Assembly (NCBI GenBank): GCA_003150035.1
Contig: QALR01000024.1
Coordinates: 62,001 to 126,000, forward strand
Source: Clostridiales bacterium
Lineage (GTDB): Bacteria > Bacillota > Clostridia > Oscillospirales > CAG-272
Direction: 5' to 3'
Length of the DNA stretch: 64,000 nucleotides
A model generated the notes under the pieces. The model was given only the letters and a program-made list of their open reading frames with translations. It was not told the DNA's origin and ran no database searches. The translations under genes and the position numbers were made by a program. Below, in pieces: positions 1 to 8,747 of the stretch; position 1 is the first letter of the stretch, and the number at the start of each line of letters is the position of its first letter.

Positions 1-609
1 TGTTTCGACAAGGATCCTGTCTTGCGGTACTGCACGGACCGAATCCAGGATACCGGCGGCGTTTTTGAAGGTGATCGTACCGGAGAAAGAGATATACCAT
101 CCCATTTTCACATATTCCCGCACCTGCTCACGGGCGGCGGAACAGCTGTGGAGTATACCGCGCACCCGTCCGCGGTATGCACGGATGATGTCGAATACAT
201 CGCCGTGTGCCTCTCTGTCATGGATAATGACGGGAAGACCTGTTTCGGCGGCCAGGTCCATCTGTGAGCGAAAGAAGCGCATCTGGGTTTCGCGGTCGGA
301 AAAGTCGTAGTGATAGTCGAGCCCGATTTCTCCGATGGCGACGGCCTTTTCCTCTTTCAAAAGCGTATGGAGTCTTTCCATCGCCGCGGGGAGCGCCCCC
401 GCCTTGCCGCATTCATGCGGATGAATGCCGGCGGCTGCCCATACGTTTTCATGGGCGGCGGCAAGGGCGATGCACGCTTCGGCATCGTCAAGGTCTGAGG
501 CGACGGTGACGATGCCGCCGATCTCTCCCGCGAGCGCCTGTGTGAGAAGCTCTGTATCACGCAGGCGCTCGTCGGTATAGTGCGCGTGGGTGTCAAACAG
601 CTTTGCCAT
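1..609 (-). CDS. tatD: TatD family metal-dependent hydrolase/DNase (partial, C-terminus outside window)
   Basis: The visible 203 residues are the N-terminal four fifths of a TatD-type TIM-barrel hydrolase (usual length about 255). The metal ligands of the family are visible: D6 and the HxH pair H8/H10 near the start, E94 in the segment IGEIGLDYHYD, H130 in VIIHD, and a further histidine in GILHSC. TatD proteins are Mg2+-dependent 3'-5' exonucleases or DNases acting in the cytoplasm. The start is an ATG whose A is also the last base of the metG TGA, so the two genes are translationally coupled; metG followed by tatD is a common Firmicutes arrangement. The frame is still open at base 1. The family call is firm; the exact cellular substrate is not known from sequence. 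Confidence 0.93.
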   Translation of the reverse strand, partial: MAKLFDTHAHYTDERLRDTELLTQALAGEIGGIVTVASDLDDAEACIALAAAHENVWAAAGIHPHECGKAGALPAAMERLHTLLKEEKAVAIGEIGLDYHYDFSDRETQMRFFRSQMDLAAETGLPVIIHDREAHGDVFDIIRAYRGRVRGILHSCSAAREQVREYVKMGWYISFSGTITFKNAAGILDSVRAVPQDRILVET

Positions 610-2189
610 CAGAGACCAGCCGCCTTTTCCGCTTCTAGCTCCGCGAGTGTTTTTGCCTCGTCAATGCGGGCAAAAAGCACGCATTGTTCGCCGACGGTCC
701 CGCCGGGACGGGTCACACCGAACGCAGCGGCGGAATCAAAGTCATGTTCGGGCGTGCCGATAGAGGAAAGGATTTTTTCCGCCGCATCGGGAATGGCAGG
801 ATGCAGCAGGATGGCGGAAATCCGCAGGACCTCAAGCAGATTGTAGAGCACGGTGCCGAGACGTTCTTTCTGGGATGATTCTTTTGCGAGTGCCCACGGC
901 GTTGTTTCATCGATATATTTGTTAGCGCGGCGCAGCAGCGAGAATACCGCCTCCAAGGCATCCGCCGCGCGGAAGGTATCCATCGCTTCCGTGAATCCGG
1001 TATAGGCATCTTTGGCCGCCTCTTTCAGCTGCACGTCGGGGCCTTCATCGCCGGCGGGGCAGGGAATGATGCCGCCGAAATATTTTTTGGTCATCGCCAC
1101 GGTTCTGGAGACGAGATTGCCAAGGGTATTGGCAAGGTCGGTGTTGTAGCGCGCGATGAAGCTTTCATATGTGATGGAGCCGTCGTTCTGATAGGACATT
1201 TCGGAAAGCAGGTAATAGCGCACGCCGTCAAGGCCGAAGCGTCTTACCATGTCGTCTGCATAGATGACGTTCCCTTTGGATTTTGACATTTTATCGGAGC
1301 CGAAAAGCAGCCACGGATGCCCGAAAACCTGCTTTGGAAGCGGCTCTCCGAGCGCCATGAGGAAGATCGGCCAATAGATCGTGTGGAACCGGATGATATC
1401 TTTTCCGATGACGTGCACATCGGCGGGCCAATATTTGCGGTAGTTTTCTCCTCCGTTCTCTCCGTCGAAGCCAAGCGCAGTAATGTAGTTGATTACTGCG
1501 TCGAACCAGACATAAACGACATGGTCCGGATCGAAATCGACCGGGATCCCCCACTTGAACGAGGAACGGGAAACACAAAGGTCCTGAAGCCCCGGCAAAA
1601 GGAAGTTGTTGACCATTTCTTTTTTGCGCGCTTCCGGCACGATGAAATCCGGATGGGATTCCATGTATTCCATGAGCCTATCCTGATATTTGCTCATTCT
1701 GAAAAAGTAGGCTTCCTCATGCTCGCGCGTCAGCGGACGTCCGCAGTCAGGGCAAACGCCTCCCTCCGCCTGTGTGTCCGTGAAAAACGATTCGCAGGGC
1801 ACGCAGTACCATCCCTCATAGGCACTTTTATAGATATCGCCCTGTTCATACAGGCGCCTGAAAATTTTCTGAACGGCCTTTACATGGTGCTCCTCCGTGG
1901 TGCGGATAAAGCGGTCGTAGCGGCAGCCAAGCATATCCCAGATTTTTCGGATCTCGCCGGAGACGCCGTCTACATATTCCTGCGGCGCGACGCCGGCCTG
2001 CTCGGCAAGCGCCTCGATCTTCTGCCCGTGTTCATCAGTACCGGTACAGAAGAACACGTCATAGCCTCGCGCACGTTTGTAGCGAGCAATCGCGTCGGCG
2101 AGCACAATCTCATAGGTATTGCCGATGTGCGGCTTGCGCGACGCATACGCGATCGCTGTGGTGATATAAAATTTTCCTTTGTTTTCCAT
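609..2189 (-). CDS. metG: Methionine--tRNA ligase
   Basis: This 526-residue class I aminoacyl-tRNA synthetase charges tRNA-Met with methionine in the cytoplasm. The HIGH-type signature is HIGN at residues 21-24 and the KMSKS loop is intact at 300-304. A four-cysteine zinc knuckle is present (C129, C132, C146, C149), which places it with the zinc-containing MetRS class. It stops at about 526 residues, so it lacks the C-terminal EMAP/Trbp-like tRNA-binding domain that lengthens many bacterial MetRS proteins to about 650. It overlaps tatD by one base. Confidence 0.97.
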   Translation of the reverse strand: MENKGKFYITTAIAYASRKPHIGNTYEIVLADAIARYKRARGYDVFFCTGTDEHGQKIEALAEQAGVAPQEYVDGVSGEIRKIWDMLGCRYDRFIRTTEEHHVKAVQKIFRRLYEQGDIYKSAYEGWYCVPCESFFTDTQAEGGVCPDCGRPLTREHEEAYFFRMSKYQDRLMEYMESHPDFIVPEARKKEMVNNFLLPGLQDLCVSRSSFKWGIPVDFDPDHVVYVWFDAVINYITALGFDGENGGENYRKYWPADVHVIGKDIIRFHTIYWPIFLMALGEPLPKQVFGHPWLLFGSDKMSKSKGNVIYADDMVRRFGLDGVRYYLLSEMSYQNDGSITYESFIARYNTDLANTLGNLVSRTVAMTKKYFGGIIPCPAGDEGPDVQLKEAAKDAYTGFTEAMDTFRAADALEAVFSLLRRANKYIDETTPWALAKESSQKERLGTVLYNLLEVLRISAILLHPAIPDAAEKILSSIGTPEHDFDSAAAFGVTRPGGTVGEQCVLFARIDEAKTLAELEAEKAAGL

Positions 2190-2250
2190 AGTCTTCTATC
2201 CTTTCCTGTGCGGCGGCAGCATGCGCCGCGCGCGGTATTTTGCCTGTCAT

Positions 2251-3384
2251 TTATATTTTTCTGCCTGCGCAGAATACCGACCGGATATTCATCTCCCTGT
2301 CGCACAGCAGAATATCCGCGCGCTTGCCGGTATCGAGCGAGCCGCGGGAATCGTAGATGCCGACCATCTCCGCCGGCGCCTTTGTTGCGCAGATGAGCGC
2401 GTCCTCAAAGCGGATATCCGCAAATCGTGCAAGGTTTTTGACGGCGGTAAAAAGATCGAGCGCGGAGCCGACGATGGTGCCGTCCTCGCGCGCGGCTTTT
2501 CCGGCTTTCAGCGTAAAGGGAATGCCGTTCATCTCATAGCTTCCGTCCGCGAGCCCTGCCGCGGGGATCGAATCGGTGATGAGGACGAATTTGTCACCCT
2601 GCATTTGCTTGGCCTCGTAAGCGATGCGAATGACCGCCGGATGGACGTGAATGCCGTCACAGATGAATTCCGCATAAGCGTCCGAATACAGCGCGGCGCC
2701 CGCCGCGCCGGGCGCGCGGTGGAGAAGAGGCGTCATGGCATTGAAGGTATGCGTAAAAGCGCTCGCGCCGTCCGACAGCGCCCGCATGGCGGTATCAAAA
2801 TCCGCGTCGGTGTGTCCGATGGCGACGGTGCCGCCGCGTTTCCCAAAGCATGCACAGAAATCGCGGATCCCGCCATCTGTGTCCTCCTCGGGCGCGATGG
2901 TGAGATGGGGGAAAAGCGGAAGAATGCGCTCACAGAGTGAAAAAATTTCATCTTTGACAGGGTGTCGGATGGCGGAAATGTCATGGCAGCCCGGCTTTTT
3001 TTTGCTGATATACGGTCCCTCTATATGGATTCCCGCAAAATCTGCCGTGTATTCCGCGGCTTTGATTTTTTGTATGGCGTCCTCGATTTTAGAAAGGGGG
3101 GCGGTCATGACCGTCGGAAAAACCGTCGTGACGCCGGATTTTGCATAGGCGAGTGAAAGCGCGGAAAGAGCTGTTTTGTCTGCTTCCATGATATCGATGC
3201 CGCATCTGCCGTGGGTATGGACGTCAATAAGTCCCGGTAAGACATAACCGCCCTCGGCGTCGATGACGGTGTTGGGAATAGCGGGCGCATCTAAGATCTT
3301 TCCGTCCCGGAACCAAAGCGAACCGGGCTCAAAGCAGCGCTTCTCTGTATTATAGATTTGTGCGTTTTGGATTTGAGTCGTCAT
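2251..3384 (-). CDS. nagA: N-acetylglucosamine-6-phosphate deacetylase
   Basis: This enzyme removes acetate from GlcNAc-6-phosphate in amino-sugar breakdown and cell-wall recycling. The 377-residue protein has the amidohydrolase pattern of NagA: HxH at H56/H58 (VHTHG), the metal glutamate E122 in HIEGPYI, H191 (GHTDAD), H212 (THTFNAM), a histidine in the GIHVHP region, and the catalytic aspartate D271 (ITDS). The ATG at 3384 is preferred over one four codons upstream because a GGGGGA ribosome site lies just before it. It overlaps the end of rsmI by 35 bases, so the two are probably cotranscribed. No nagB or transporter is adjacent. Confidence 0.95.
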   Translation of the reverse strand: MTTQIQNAQIYNTEKRCFEPGSLWFRDGKILDAPAIPNTVIDAEGGYVLPGLIDVHTHGRCGIDIMEADKTALSALSLAYAKSGVTTVFPTVMTAPLSKIEDAIQKIKAAEYTADFAGIHIEGPYISKKKPGCHDISAIRHPVKDEIFSLCERILPLFPHLTIAPEEDTDGGIRDFCACFGKRGGTVAIGHTDADFDTAMRALSDGASAFTHTFNAMTPLLHRAPGAAGAALYSDAYAEFICDGIHVHPAVIRIAYEAKQMQGDKFVLITDSIPAAGLADGSYEMNGIPFTLKAGKAAREDGTIVGSALDLFTAVKNLARFADIRFEDALICATKAPAEMVGIYDSRGSLDTGKRADILLCDREMNIRSVFCAGRKI

Positions 3385-4324
3385 GGCTTCCCCCATCTAA
3401 ATAAGAATCTTCTTTTTTCATTACGATATTATAAATCCTGCTTTTGGCGACGCCGCGGTCATGGGCCGCCTGCTTGATAGCGTCGTTTTTTGTCATCCCG
3501 CGGTCAAGATAGAAGGCCACATGCTCCCATACCGTCAGATCCGACCAAAAGGCATTTTCTTTGGGCGAGTCAGGTTCCGCTCCCGCAAGAACGAGTACAA
3601 ATTCACCGCGGGGAGACTGGATCTCATACCGCTTTACCGCTTCGGAAAGGGTGGTGCGTATGATTTCTTCGTTGAGCTTGGTTAGCTCCCGGCAAAGGGC
3701 GATCTGTCTGTTTCCCAGTACGCGCAGAAGGTCTGAGAGCGTGGTTCGCAGCTTATGGGGTGCTTCGTAAAGAAGAATGGTCCGTGTCTCTGCTTTCAGC
3801 CGCTCGAGGGTTTTCATCCGTTCTCCCGTCGCGGTGGAAAGGAAGCCTTCAAATACGAATTTTGCGGTAAAAAGTCCCGAGACGGCAAGCGCCGCAATGG
3901 CGGCGCAGGGACCCGGCACCACGGAAACGGGAATGCCGCGTTCGGCGCAGAGACGGACGAGATCCTCGCCCGGATCGCTGATAGCAGGCATGCCGGCGTC
4001 TGTGATAAGAGCACATGCCTCGCCCGCCTCTATTCGGGAGACGATGACCTCTCCCCTCTCGCGGCGATTGTGCTCAAAGTAGCTTATCATCGGCTTTTTG
4101 ATACCGTAGAACGCAAGCAGCCTTCCGGAATTGCGCGTATCCTCTGCCGCGATGAAATCCACCTCGGAAAGGACCTTGCGCGCCCTCTCCGAGAGGTCCG
4201 CAAGATTGCCTATCGGTGTGCCGACAAGGTATAGCGTTCCTTTTTCCGTTCGATTTTTCTGTCGGTTCTCTGGATAATAATGTTCAGGGCTTTTGATACT
4301 GCTCATGAAACGCTCCGTTTTCAT
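3350..4324 (-). CDS. rsmI: 16S rRNA (cytidine-1402-2'-O)-methyltransferase
   Basis: RsmI methylates the ribose of C1402 in the ribosomal decoding centre. The tetrapyrrole-methylase fold is evident: LVGTPIGNLADLSERA at about residues 32-47, AAEDTRNS, ITDAGMPAISDPG and VVPGPCA follow in family order. The C-terminal part after about residue 255 (VWEHVAF, GMTKNDAIKQAA, KSRIYN) is the small helix-turn-helix region seen in full-length RsmI. The protein is 324 residues from the first ATG, with about 28 extra N-terminal residues; a second ATG at 4306 is an alternative. Its start overlaps the end of the trmN6-like gene, as expected in a compact RNA-modification operon. Confidence 0.94.
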   Translation of the reverse strand: MKTERFMSSIKSPEHYYPENRQKNRTEKGTLYLVGTPIGNLADLSERARKVLSEVDFIAAEDTRNSGRLLAFYGIKKPMISYFEHNRRERGEVIVSRIEAGEACALITDAGMPAISDPGEDLVRLCAERGIPVSVVPGPCAAIAALAVSGLFTAKFVFEGFLSTATGERMKTLERLKAETRTILLYEAPHKLRTTLSDLLRVLGNRQIALCRELTKLNEEIIRTTLSEAVKRYEIQSPRGEFVLVLAGAEPDSPKENAFWSDLTVWEHVAFYLDRGMTKNDAIKQAAHDRGVAKSRIYNIVMKKEDSYLDGGSHDDSNPKRTNL

Positions 4325-5042
4325 AAATATATTTCATATCATCGGTATAATTCTCGTTTTTCTGCTCCAGACCCGCGCGATAGATGATAAGCGGCTTTGT
4401 CAGAAAAAGTCCCGGTGCGCCATGCTTTTTTGCTTCCAGAAGTACAAGGGAAGGCGAATGGGCTGTCGTCGGAAAGACGAGCGTCATGCGCTTTGGCGTG
4501 AGCCGGTGCTGCTTACATGCAAGGAGAAGCTCCGGAAGCCTGTCTGGCCGGTAAACGGTGTAAAACAGTCCGCCATACCGCAGATAAGCGGCGGCCGCCG
4601 CGGCAAAATCCATAATCCCGCCGTAAACCTCATGGCGGGATGCCGCATCTGCCGCGTTTTCACTTTCTTTACCGCATCCGCGGGGCAGATAAGGGGGATT
4701 GGCGAACACAACGCCGAACGCTTCGCGAAAGGCAGGGGCGTTTTGCCGGATATCGGCGCATATCACGTCAATTTTAGCGGAAAAACCGTTTTTTTCGACA
4801 TTGTATGCCGCAAGAGACGCAAGCGGCTCCTGAATTTCCACCGCCGTGATATGAGAAAATCTGCCGCGTGCGGCGGCAAGAAGAGAAACGACGCCGGAGC
4901 CTGCGCCAAGCTCACAGGCCGTTTGCTTTGGCGCATGCCGCAGATAAGCAGAGAGAAGATACGCGTCCGTGCCGAACGCAAGAGAACCGGGGTTTTGGAG
5001 AAGTGTGATGTCATCGTTGATTTTTTCAGGTTTTTCAGTCAT
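4284..5042 (-). CDS. TrmN6-like tRNA(1)(Val) adenine-N6 methyltransferase
   Basis: This is a 252-residue Rossmann-fold SAM-dependent methyltransferase. Motif I is ELGAGSG at residues 44-50 and the N6-adenine/glutamine signature NPPY lies at 115-118, followed by PRG as in the YfiC/TrmN6 family. The N-terminal segment (DITLLQNPGSLAFGTDAYLL) is also typical of that family. The ATG at 5042 is chosen because it overlaps the last codons of the upstream SpoU methyltransferase by eight bases; a longer open frame to 5120 would overlap that gene further. The neighbours are two RNA methyltransferase genes, which supports an RNA substrate. The precise modified position is inferred from the family. Confidence 0.88.
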   Translation of the reverse strand: MTEKPEKINDDITLLQNPGSLAFGTDAYLLSAYLRHAPKQTACELGAGSGVVSLLAAARGRFSHITAVEIQEPLASLAAYNVEKNGFSAKIDVICADIRQNAPAFREAFGVVFANPPYLPRGCGKESENAADAASRHEVYGGIMDFAAAAAAYLRYGGLFYTVYRPDRLPELLLACKQHRLTPKRMTLVFPTTAHSPSLVLLEAKKHGAPGLFLTKPLIIYRAGLEQKNENYTDDMKYIYENGAFHEQYQKP

Positions 5043-5823
5043 GAAGCGCCCCTCGGTTTTGCCGGAAAATTTCAAAGGCGAGAACAGATGCCGCCGAGGC
5101 TGCGGAAAGAGCAGCGCCAAACCGCCTGCCGTAGGAAAGGGAGACGACTTTGTCGCATCGGTCTAGCACCGCGCGCCGGATGCCTCGCTTTTCTCCGCCT
5201 ACCACAAGCAGGATGGGATACCGGATCTTCGTATCGTAAACGGGCACCGCTTCGCGGGAAAGGTCCGCTGCGACGACTTCATATCCTTCGGCATGAAAGG
5301 CATCCACGACATCGGCGGGTTCGCCCATAGCGATCTCAAAAAGCTCAGAGGCGCCTGCTGACGCTCTGCAGACGACGCCTGCCGCCGAGAGCCAGCTTCG
5401 CGGTCCGACGAGGACGCCGTCTGCGCCCGCGGCGTAGAGCGAGCGCAGGCAATAGCCGAAGTTATAAGGATCCTCGATGCCGTCGAGCATGACATAAAAG
5501 CCGTTTTCTTTGATTTTCAGGGATGAAACGGGCACAAGCGTCCTTTCCCCGCAAAGTGCGACGATACCGCCGTGCGAGGAGCCGACGACCATGGCGCCGA
5601 TGGTCTTGGCGTCGGAAAACTCGACGGTAAAGCCGTGACGTTCCGCTTTTTCCGATAGAAAAGCAAGCTCACGCGCCTTGTCCTTCTTTTTCTCACGATC
5701 GAAAAGAACCTTTATGATTTTTCTGTTGTTTGTGCCGGCTTCCCGCGCTCTTATGATAGCGCGGATGGAGACCATTCCCTCCATTACAGTGGAATCGGCG
5801 AATCGTTCGGCTTCCTTGCGCAT
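5035..5823 (-). CDS. SpoU/TrmH family RNA 2'-O-methyltransferase
   Basis: The 262-residue protein has an N-terminal L30e-like substrate-binding region followed by a SPOUT domain. Motif 1 is visible (N121 and R127 in DPYNFGYCLRS) and motif 2 is VVGGEKRGI at about 207-215. Motif 3, normally reading SLNVSxA, is here ALSAASA (about 238-244), so the conserved asparagine is replaced by serine. The closest family is RlmB-like (23S G2251 or related ribose methylation), but the altered motif 3 makes the target uncertain. It lies between the SLH gene and the trmN6-like gene on the same strand, and the start at 5823 has only a weak ribosome site. Confidence 0.85.
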   Translation of the reverse strand: MRKEAERFADSTVMEGMVSIRAIIRAREAGTNNRKIIKVLFDREKKKDKARELAFLSEKAERHGFTVEFSDAKTIGAMVVGSSHGGIVALCGERTLVPVSSLKIKENGFYVMLDGIEDPYNFGYCLRSLYAAGADGVLVGPRSWLSAAGVVCRASAGASELFEIAMGEPADVVDAFHAEGYEVVAADLSREAVPVYDTKIRYPILLVVGGEKRGIRRAVLDRCDKVVSLSYGRRFGAALSAASAASVLAFEIFRQNRGALHD

Positions 5824-5868
5824 GCCACTCTGCCCGTTTGCCCGCGGGCGGGCTTTTCCCCCGCGGAC

Positions 5869-6543
5869 CTATCCTTTTGTGAAATTTTCCGCGGAAAGCA
5901 GGCGATAAAGAATCAGCGCCAACTCTTCGCGCGTCAGTACTTGCTTCGGACGAAATGTGCCGTCCGTATATCCGATCATGATTTCAAAATCGACGACCTT
6001 GCTTGCGTTAGTTTCAAAATAGGGATTGATTTCATCGAAATCCGAAAAATTTTCGCTCTTGCCGGCGGAAATTTCCGCTGTGCAAAGCGCGCCGAACAGA
6101 TAGGCGGTTTCCTCTCTCGTGATGTAGTCATACGGGTGGAACACATATCCGGCCTGCAGCTGCATGAGTCCGTTTGCCAGCGCCGCCCGCACATAGGGAA
6201 GCAGAGAATCGGGAATGTCCGCCTCGTCGGCAAAGCCAAGCTCTTTGCTTTCATATTTTCCCGGATCGATCTCGAAATAGGTGACAAGCACACGGGCAAG
6301 CTCCCCTCTTGTCACTTCCATTTCCGGATAAAAATAGACTTCGCCGTTGATAGTATAAGTATTCATAAGCCCAAGCTCACAGACCTTGAGGATGGCGTCC
6401 TCGGCATAGCTTTCGGAGACGTCGCACGGTGGAATGTGATCCGCCGAGACAAAGACGCCGGACAAGGCGGCATAAACGATTGTCAGAAGAACCGTCAGCG
6501 TGAGCAGGGCGACGCCGGCGGCAAGCGTGATTTTTTTATTCAT
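5869..6543 (-). CDS. SLH-domain (S-layer homology) envelope protein
   Basis: The 224-residue protein begins with a short positive segment and a hydrophobic stretch (about residues 8-28), which serves as a signal peptide or anchor. The rest is three SLH-like repeats at roughly 42-105, 106-165 and 172-220, marked by AxxxxLGLM, FYPExEVTRGELARVL, FHPYDYITREETAYL and FRPKQVLTREELALIL. SLH modules bind secondary wall polymers outside the membrane. There is no additional catalytic domain, so a structural or regulatory role at the cell wall is inferred. It lies upstream of the SpoU gene on the same strand with a 45-base gap. Confidence 0.88.
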   Translation of the reverse strand: MNKKITLAAGVALLTLTVLLTIVYAALSGVFVSADHIPPCDVSESYAEDAILKVCELGLMNTYTINGEVYFYPEMEVTRGELARVLVTYFEIDPGKYESKELGFADEADIPDSLLPYVRAALANGLMQLQAGYVFHPYDYITREETAYLFGALCTAEISAGKSENFSDFDEINPYFETNASKVVDFEIMIGYTDGTFRPKQVLTREELALILYRLLSAENFTKG

Positions 6544-6641
6544 ATTTCGTCATCCTTTCGCATAGTATGTTTGGTTCTACTATAACATACAAGATGCGAG
6601 AAAACGCTCGAAGCGGGACGGCGAAAAAAAGAATCTTTGCT

Positions 6642-7322
6642 TTATCTGCGTCGCTTTTTGCCGGTGGCTGCCATCGCCTGTCGTCTGGATTTGGCGTGCT
6701 TTTTGATAGCATGAAAAATTTTCATCCTGTCACGAAGCCGAAAACGGCGCCCCCCGTTCATGGCTTTCAGTTTTTTGACGGCCTCGGACAGGGTATAGAT
6801 TTCCTTTTGCCGCTCATAGGTAAAGACAGCGCGGGTAGAGGTGAAAATGACGAGACTTTCGATCTTTGGTGCCGGTGTGATTTTTGCGCTTTTCAGAATG
6901 CGGGATAAGGCCGAGACATGGCGGGCGTTCTGCATAATGGGGTTGATAAAATCTAATTCCTTGCGCTCGCCGTTTCTCATCACGGCGCTTTGGTGCCATG
7001 TTTCAGATGGCGGATTGTAGATGGAACCGACAAGCGACTTTACCTCGATGACGGCGATCCTGCCTTTCAGAATCACGATACAGTCGACTTCGGTATAGCC
7101 GATACCGTTCTGTGTCCGGTAGGGAAGATATCGGTTGCAAATCACATTGGAGGCGCCAAAATGGGACATAAGCAGCGCTGCGACGGTTTCCTCTGAGGCC
7201 TTTCCGTAGGAAAGAATTTTCCGTCTTGCCGCCGTACTGCTGATGAAAAGCGAGAGACGCATGAGCCCATATGCCACGAGAACGAATAGGGCGCATATAA
7301 AAATCGGCGTCAGAAATTTCAT
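6642..7322 (-). CDS. Membrane-anchored NERD-domain protein
   Basis: A single transmembrane helix (about residues 4-28) precedes a nuclease-related domain (NERD) at roughly 36-165. The restriction-endonuclease-like core is visible: GKASEETVAALL (glutamate), the EVDCIVIL strand carrying the catalytic-type aspartate, and the IAVIEVKS strand with the E-x-K pair. The C-terminus is very basic (many K/R, ending in KKRRR). NERD proteins are predicted DNA-processing nucleases but the biological role of this membrane-tethered type is not established. It reads divergently from the cation transporter gene and has its own promoter. Confidence 0.87.
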   Translation of the reverse strand: MKFLTPIFICALFVLVAYGLMRLSLFISSTAARRKILSYGKASEETVAALLMSHFGASNVICNRYLPYRTQNGIGYTEVDCIVILKGRIAVIEVKSLVGSIYNPPSETWHQSAVMRNGERKELDFINPIMQNARHVSALSRILKSAKITPAPKIESLVIFTSTRAVFTYERQKEIYTLSEAVKKLKAMNGGRRFRLRDRMKIFHAIKKHAKSRRQAMAATGKKRRR

Positions 7323-7412
7323 GCGACTCCTCCTTTTCGGAATGATAAAGCCGATAATGCAGAGCGGCTTTCTTTTTTTCTGAAATACTGTCTCTTTTCG
7401 TCAGATGCTCAT

Positions 7413-7441
7413 ATTATAGCATAGAATCTGAGACGGTGCAA
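7413..7441 (-). promoter_or_regulatory. Sigma-A-type promoter for the NERD gene
   Basis: On the minus strand TTGCAC (7441-7436) is followed after 17 bases by TATAAT (7418-7413), with TG one base before the -10 box (extended -10). It directs transcription into the NERD-domain gene with a leader of about 85 bases. Confidence 0.7.
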
Positions 7442-7469
7442 GACGTGCGGAAAAAAATACCGGATTTTC

Positions 7470-7498
7470 TTGTAATCCGATGAGAAGGGTGGTATACT
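7470..7498 (+). promoter_or_regulatory. Sigma-A-type promoter for the cation diffusion facilitator
   Basis: TTGTAA (7470-7475), a 17-base spacer and TATACT (7493-7498) form a near-consensus promoter. The predicted transcription start is about 7505. It therefore rules out the in-frame ATG at 7500 as the start of the downstream gene, because that ATG would precede the transcript. Confidence 0.7.
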
Positions 7499-7559
7499 GA
7501 TGAAAACCGGTGATTTTTCTTTTTTGAAAAATCACGAAACCACTTGGGAACGGGATATT

Positions 7560-8729
7560 ATGATTTCACTGCTTGCTAAAATCTTTATAAAAAACAGGGA
7601 CGGCGAATCGCCGGAGACGCTTCGTCTTCGGTACGGCGTGCTCTGCGGCGCGTTTGGCATTTTTCTCAATCTGATGCTTTTTGTGGGAAAGCTTGTCGCC
7701 GGTATGCTTTCCGGCTCTATTTCGGTGACGGCGGACGCCTTCAACAACCTGTCTGACGCAGGCTCCTCGCTGATTACGCTTGTCGGATTTCGGATTGCCG
7801 GCCATAAAGCGGATTCCCATCATCCTTTCGGACACGGGAGATTTGAATATATTTCCGGACTGCTTGTGTCTATCCTTATTATATTGGTGGGCTTTGAGCT
7901 TGGCAAAAGCTCGGTGGAAAAGCTTTTTGCGCCGGAGCCCGTCGTCTTTTCGGCACTCACGCTTTCCATTCTTGCGGTGTCCGTTGCGGTGAAGCTGTAT
8001 ATGGCGTTCTATAATAAGAGAATCGGGAAAAAATTGGATTCTCCCGCCATGGAAGCGACGGCAGTTGACAGCCTTTCCGATGCGGCGTCGACGTTTGTCG
8101 TTTTTATCTGTATGCTGCTTTCTCATTTTTTTGAGTGGGAAATCGACGCTTGGTGCGGCCTTGCGGTATCGGGCTTTATTCTGGTTTCGGGCATCCGCTC
8201 GGCGAAGCAGACCATCGATCCGCTGCTCGGACAGCCGCCGTCGGCGGAGCTTGTGGGGCGTATCGAGTCCATTGTAAGGAGCCACCCGTATGTCGTCGGC
8301 ATCCATGACCTTGTCGTGCATGATTACGGGCCGGGCAGACTCATGATTTCTCTGCACGCGGAGGTGCCGGCGGACGGCGACCTTTTGAAGATTCACGATT
8401 CCATCGACAATGCGGAAAAGGAGCTGAACCATGCACTTTGCTGCGAAGCGGTTATCCATATGGACCCGGTGGAAACGGATGATGCACGCACCAATGAGAC
8501 AAAAGAGAAGATAGCCGCGCTTGTCCGAACGCTGGACCCCCGGATTACGATTCATGATTTCCGCATGGTATCGGGAGAAACGCATACAAACGTGATCTTT
8601 GACGCGGTCGTACCGTTTGATGTGAGCCTGGATGAAAAAGAAGTAGCGGCGCGAATATCGGAGCTTGTAAGCGCTTTGGATGGAAATTACTACGCGGTTG
8701 TGAATATCGACAAGGCCGTGGTCAAATAA
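7560..8729 (+). CDS. Cation diffusion facilitator (CDF) family metal transporter
   Basis: This is a 389-residue CDF transporter, which exports divalent metals (Zn, Fe, Mn or Co) in exchange for protons. The TM2 metal site shows as TADAFNNLSDA (D59 and D66 here), then GHKADSHHPFGHGR, the family hallmark, and a second ADxLxD-like site (TAVDSLSDA). About six membrane helices span residues 25-205; the cytoplasmic C-terminal domain extends to the end and is longer than usual, with two ferredoxin-like stretches (about 215-290 and 310-385). The ATG at 7560 is chosen over one at 7500 because the predicted transcription start falls between them. The metal specificity cannot be read from sequence. Confidence 0.93.
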   Translation: MISLLAKIFIKNRDGESPETLRLRYGVLCGAFGIFLNLMLFVGKLVAGMLSGSISVTADAFNNLSDAGSSLITLVGFRIAGHKADSHHPFGHGRFEYISGLLVSILIILVGFELGKSSVEKLFAPEPVVFSALTLSILAVSVAVKLYMAFYNKRIGKKLDSPAMEATAVDSLSDAASTFVVFICMLLSHFFEWEIDAWCGLAVSGFILVSGIRSAKQTIDPLLGQPPSAELVGRIESIVRSHPYVVGIHDLVVHDYGPGRLMISLHAEVPADGDLLKIHDSIDNAEKELNHALCCEAVIHMDPVETDDARTNETKEKIAALVRTLDPRITIHDFRMVSGETHTNVIFDAVVPFDVSLDEKEVAARISELVSALDGNYYAVVNIDKAVVK

Positions 8730-8747
8730 AAAACAAAGGAGCCTAAA

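Noticed and set aside
1317..2396. A long open frame on the plus strand opposite metG and nagA
   Set aside because: It is antisense to two well-conserved genes, has no recognisable domain, and contains many rare-residue stretches typical of antisense frames in GC-rich codons.
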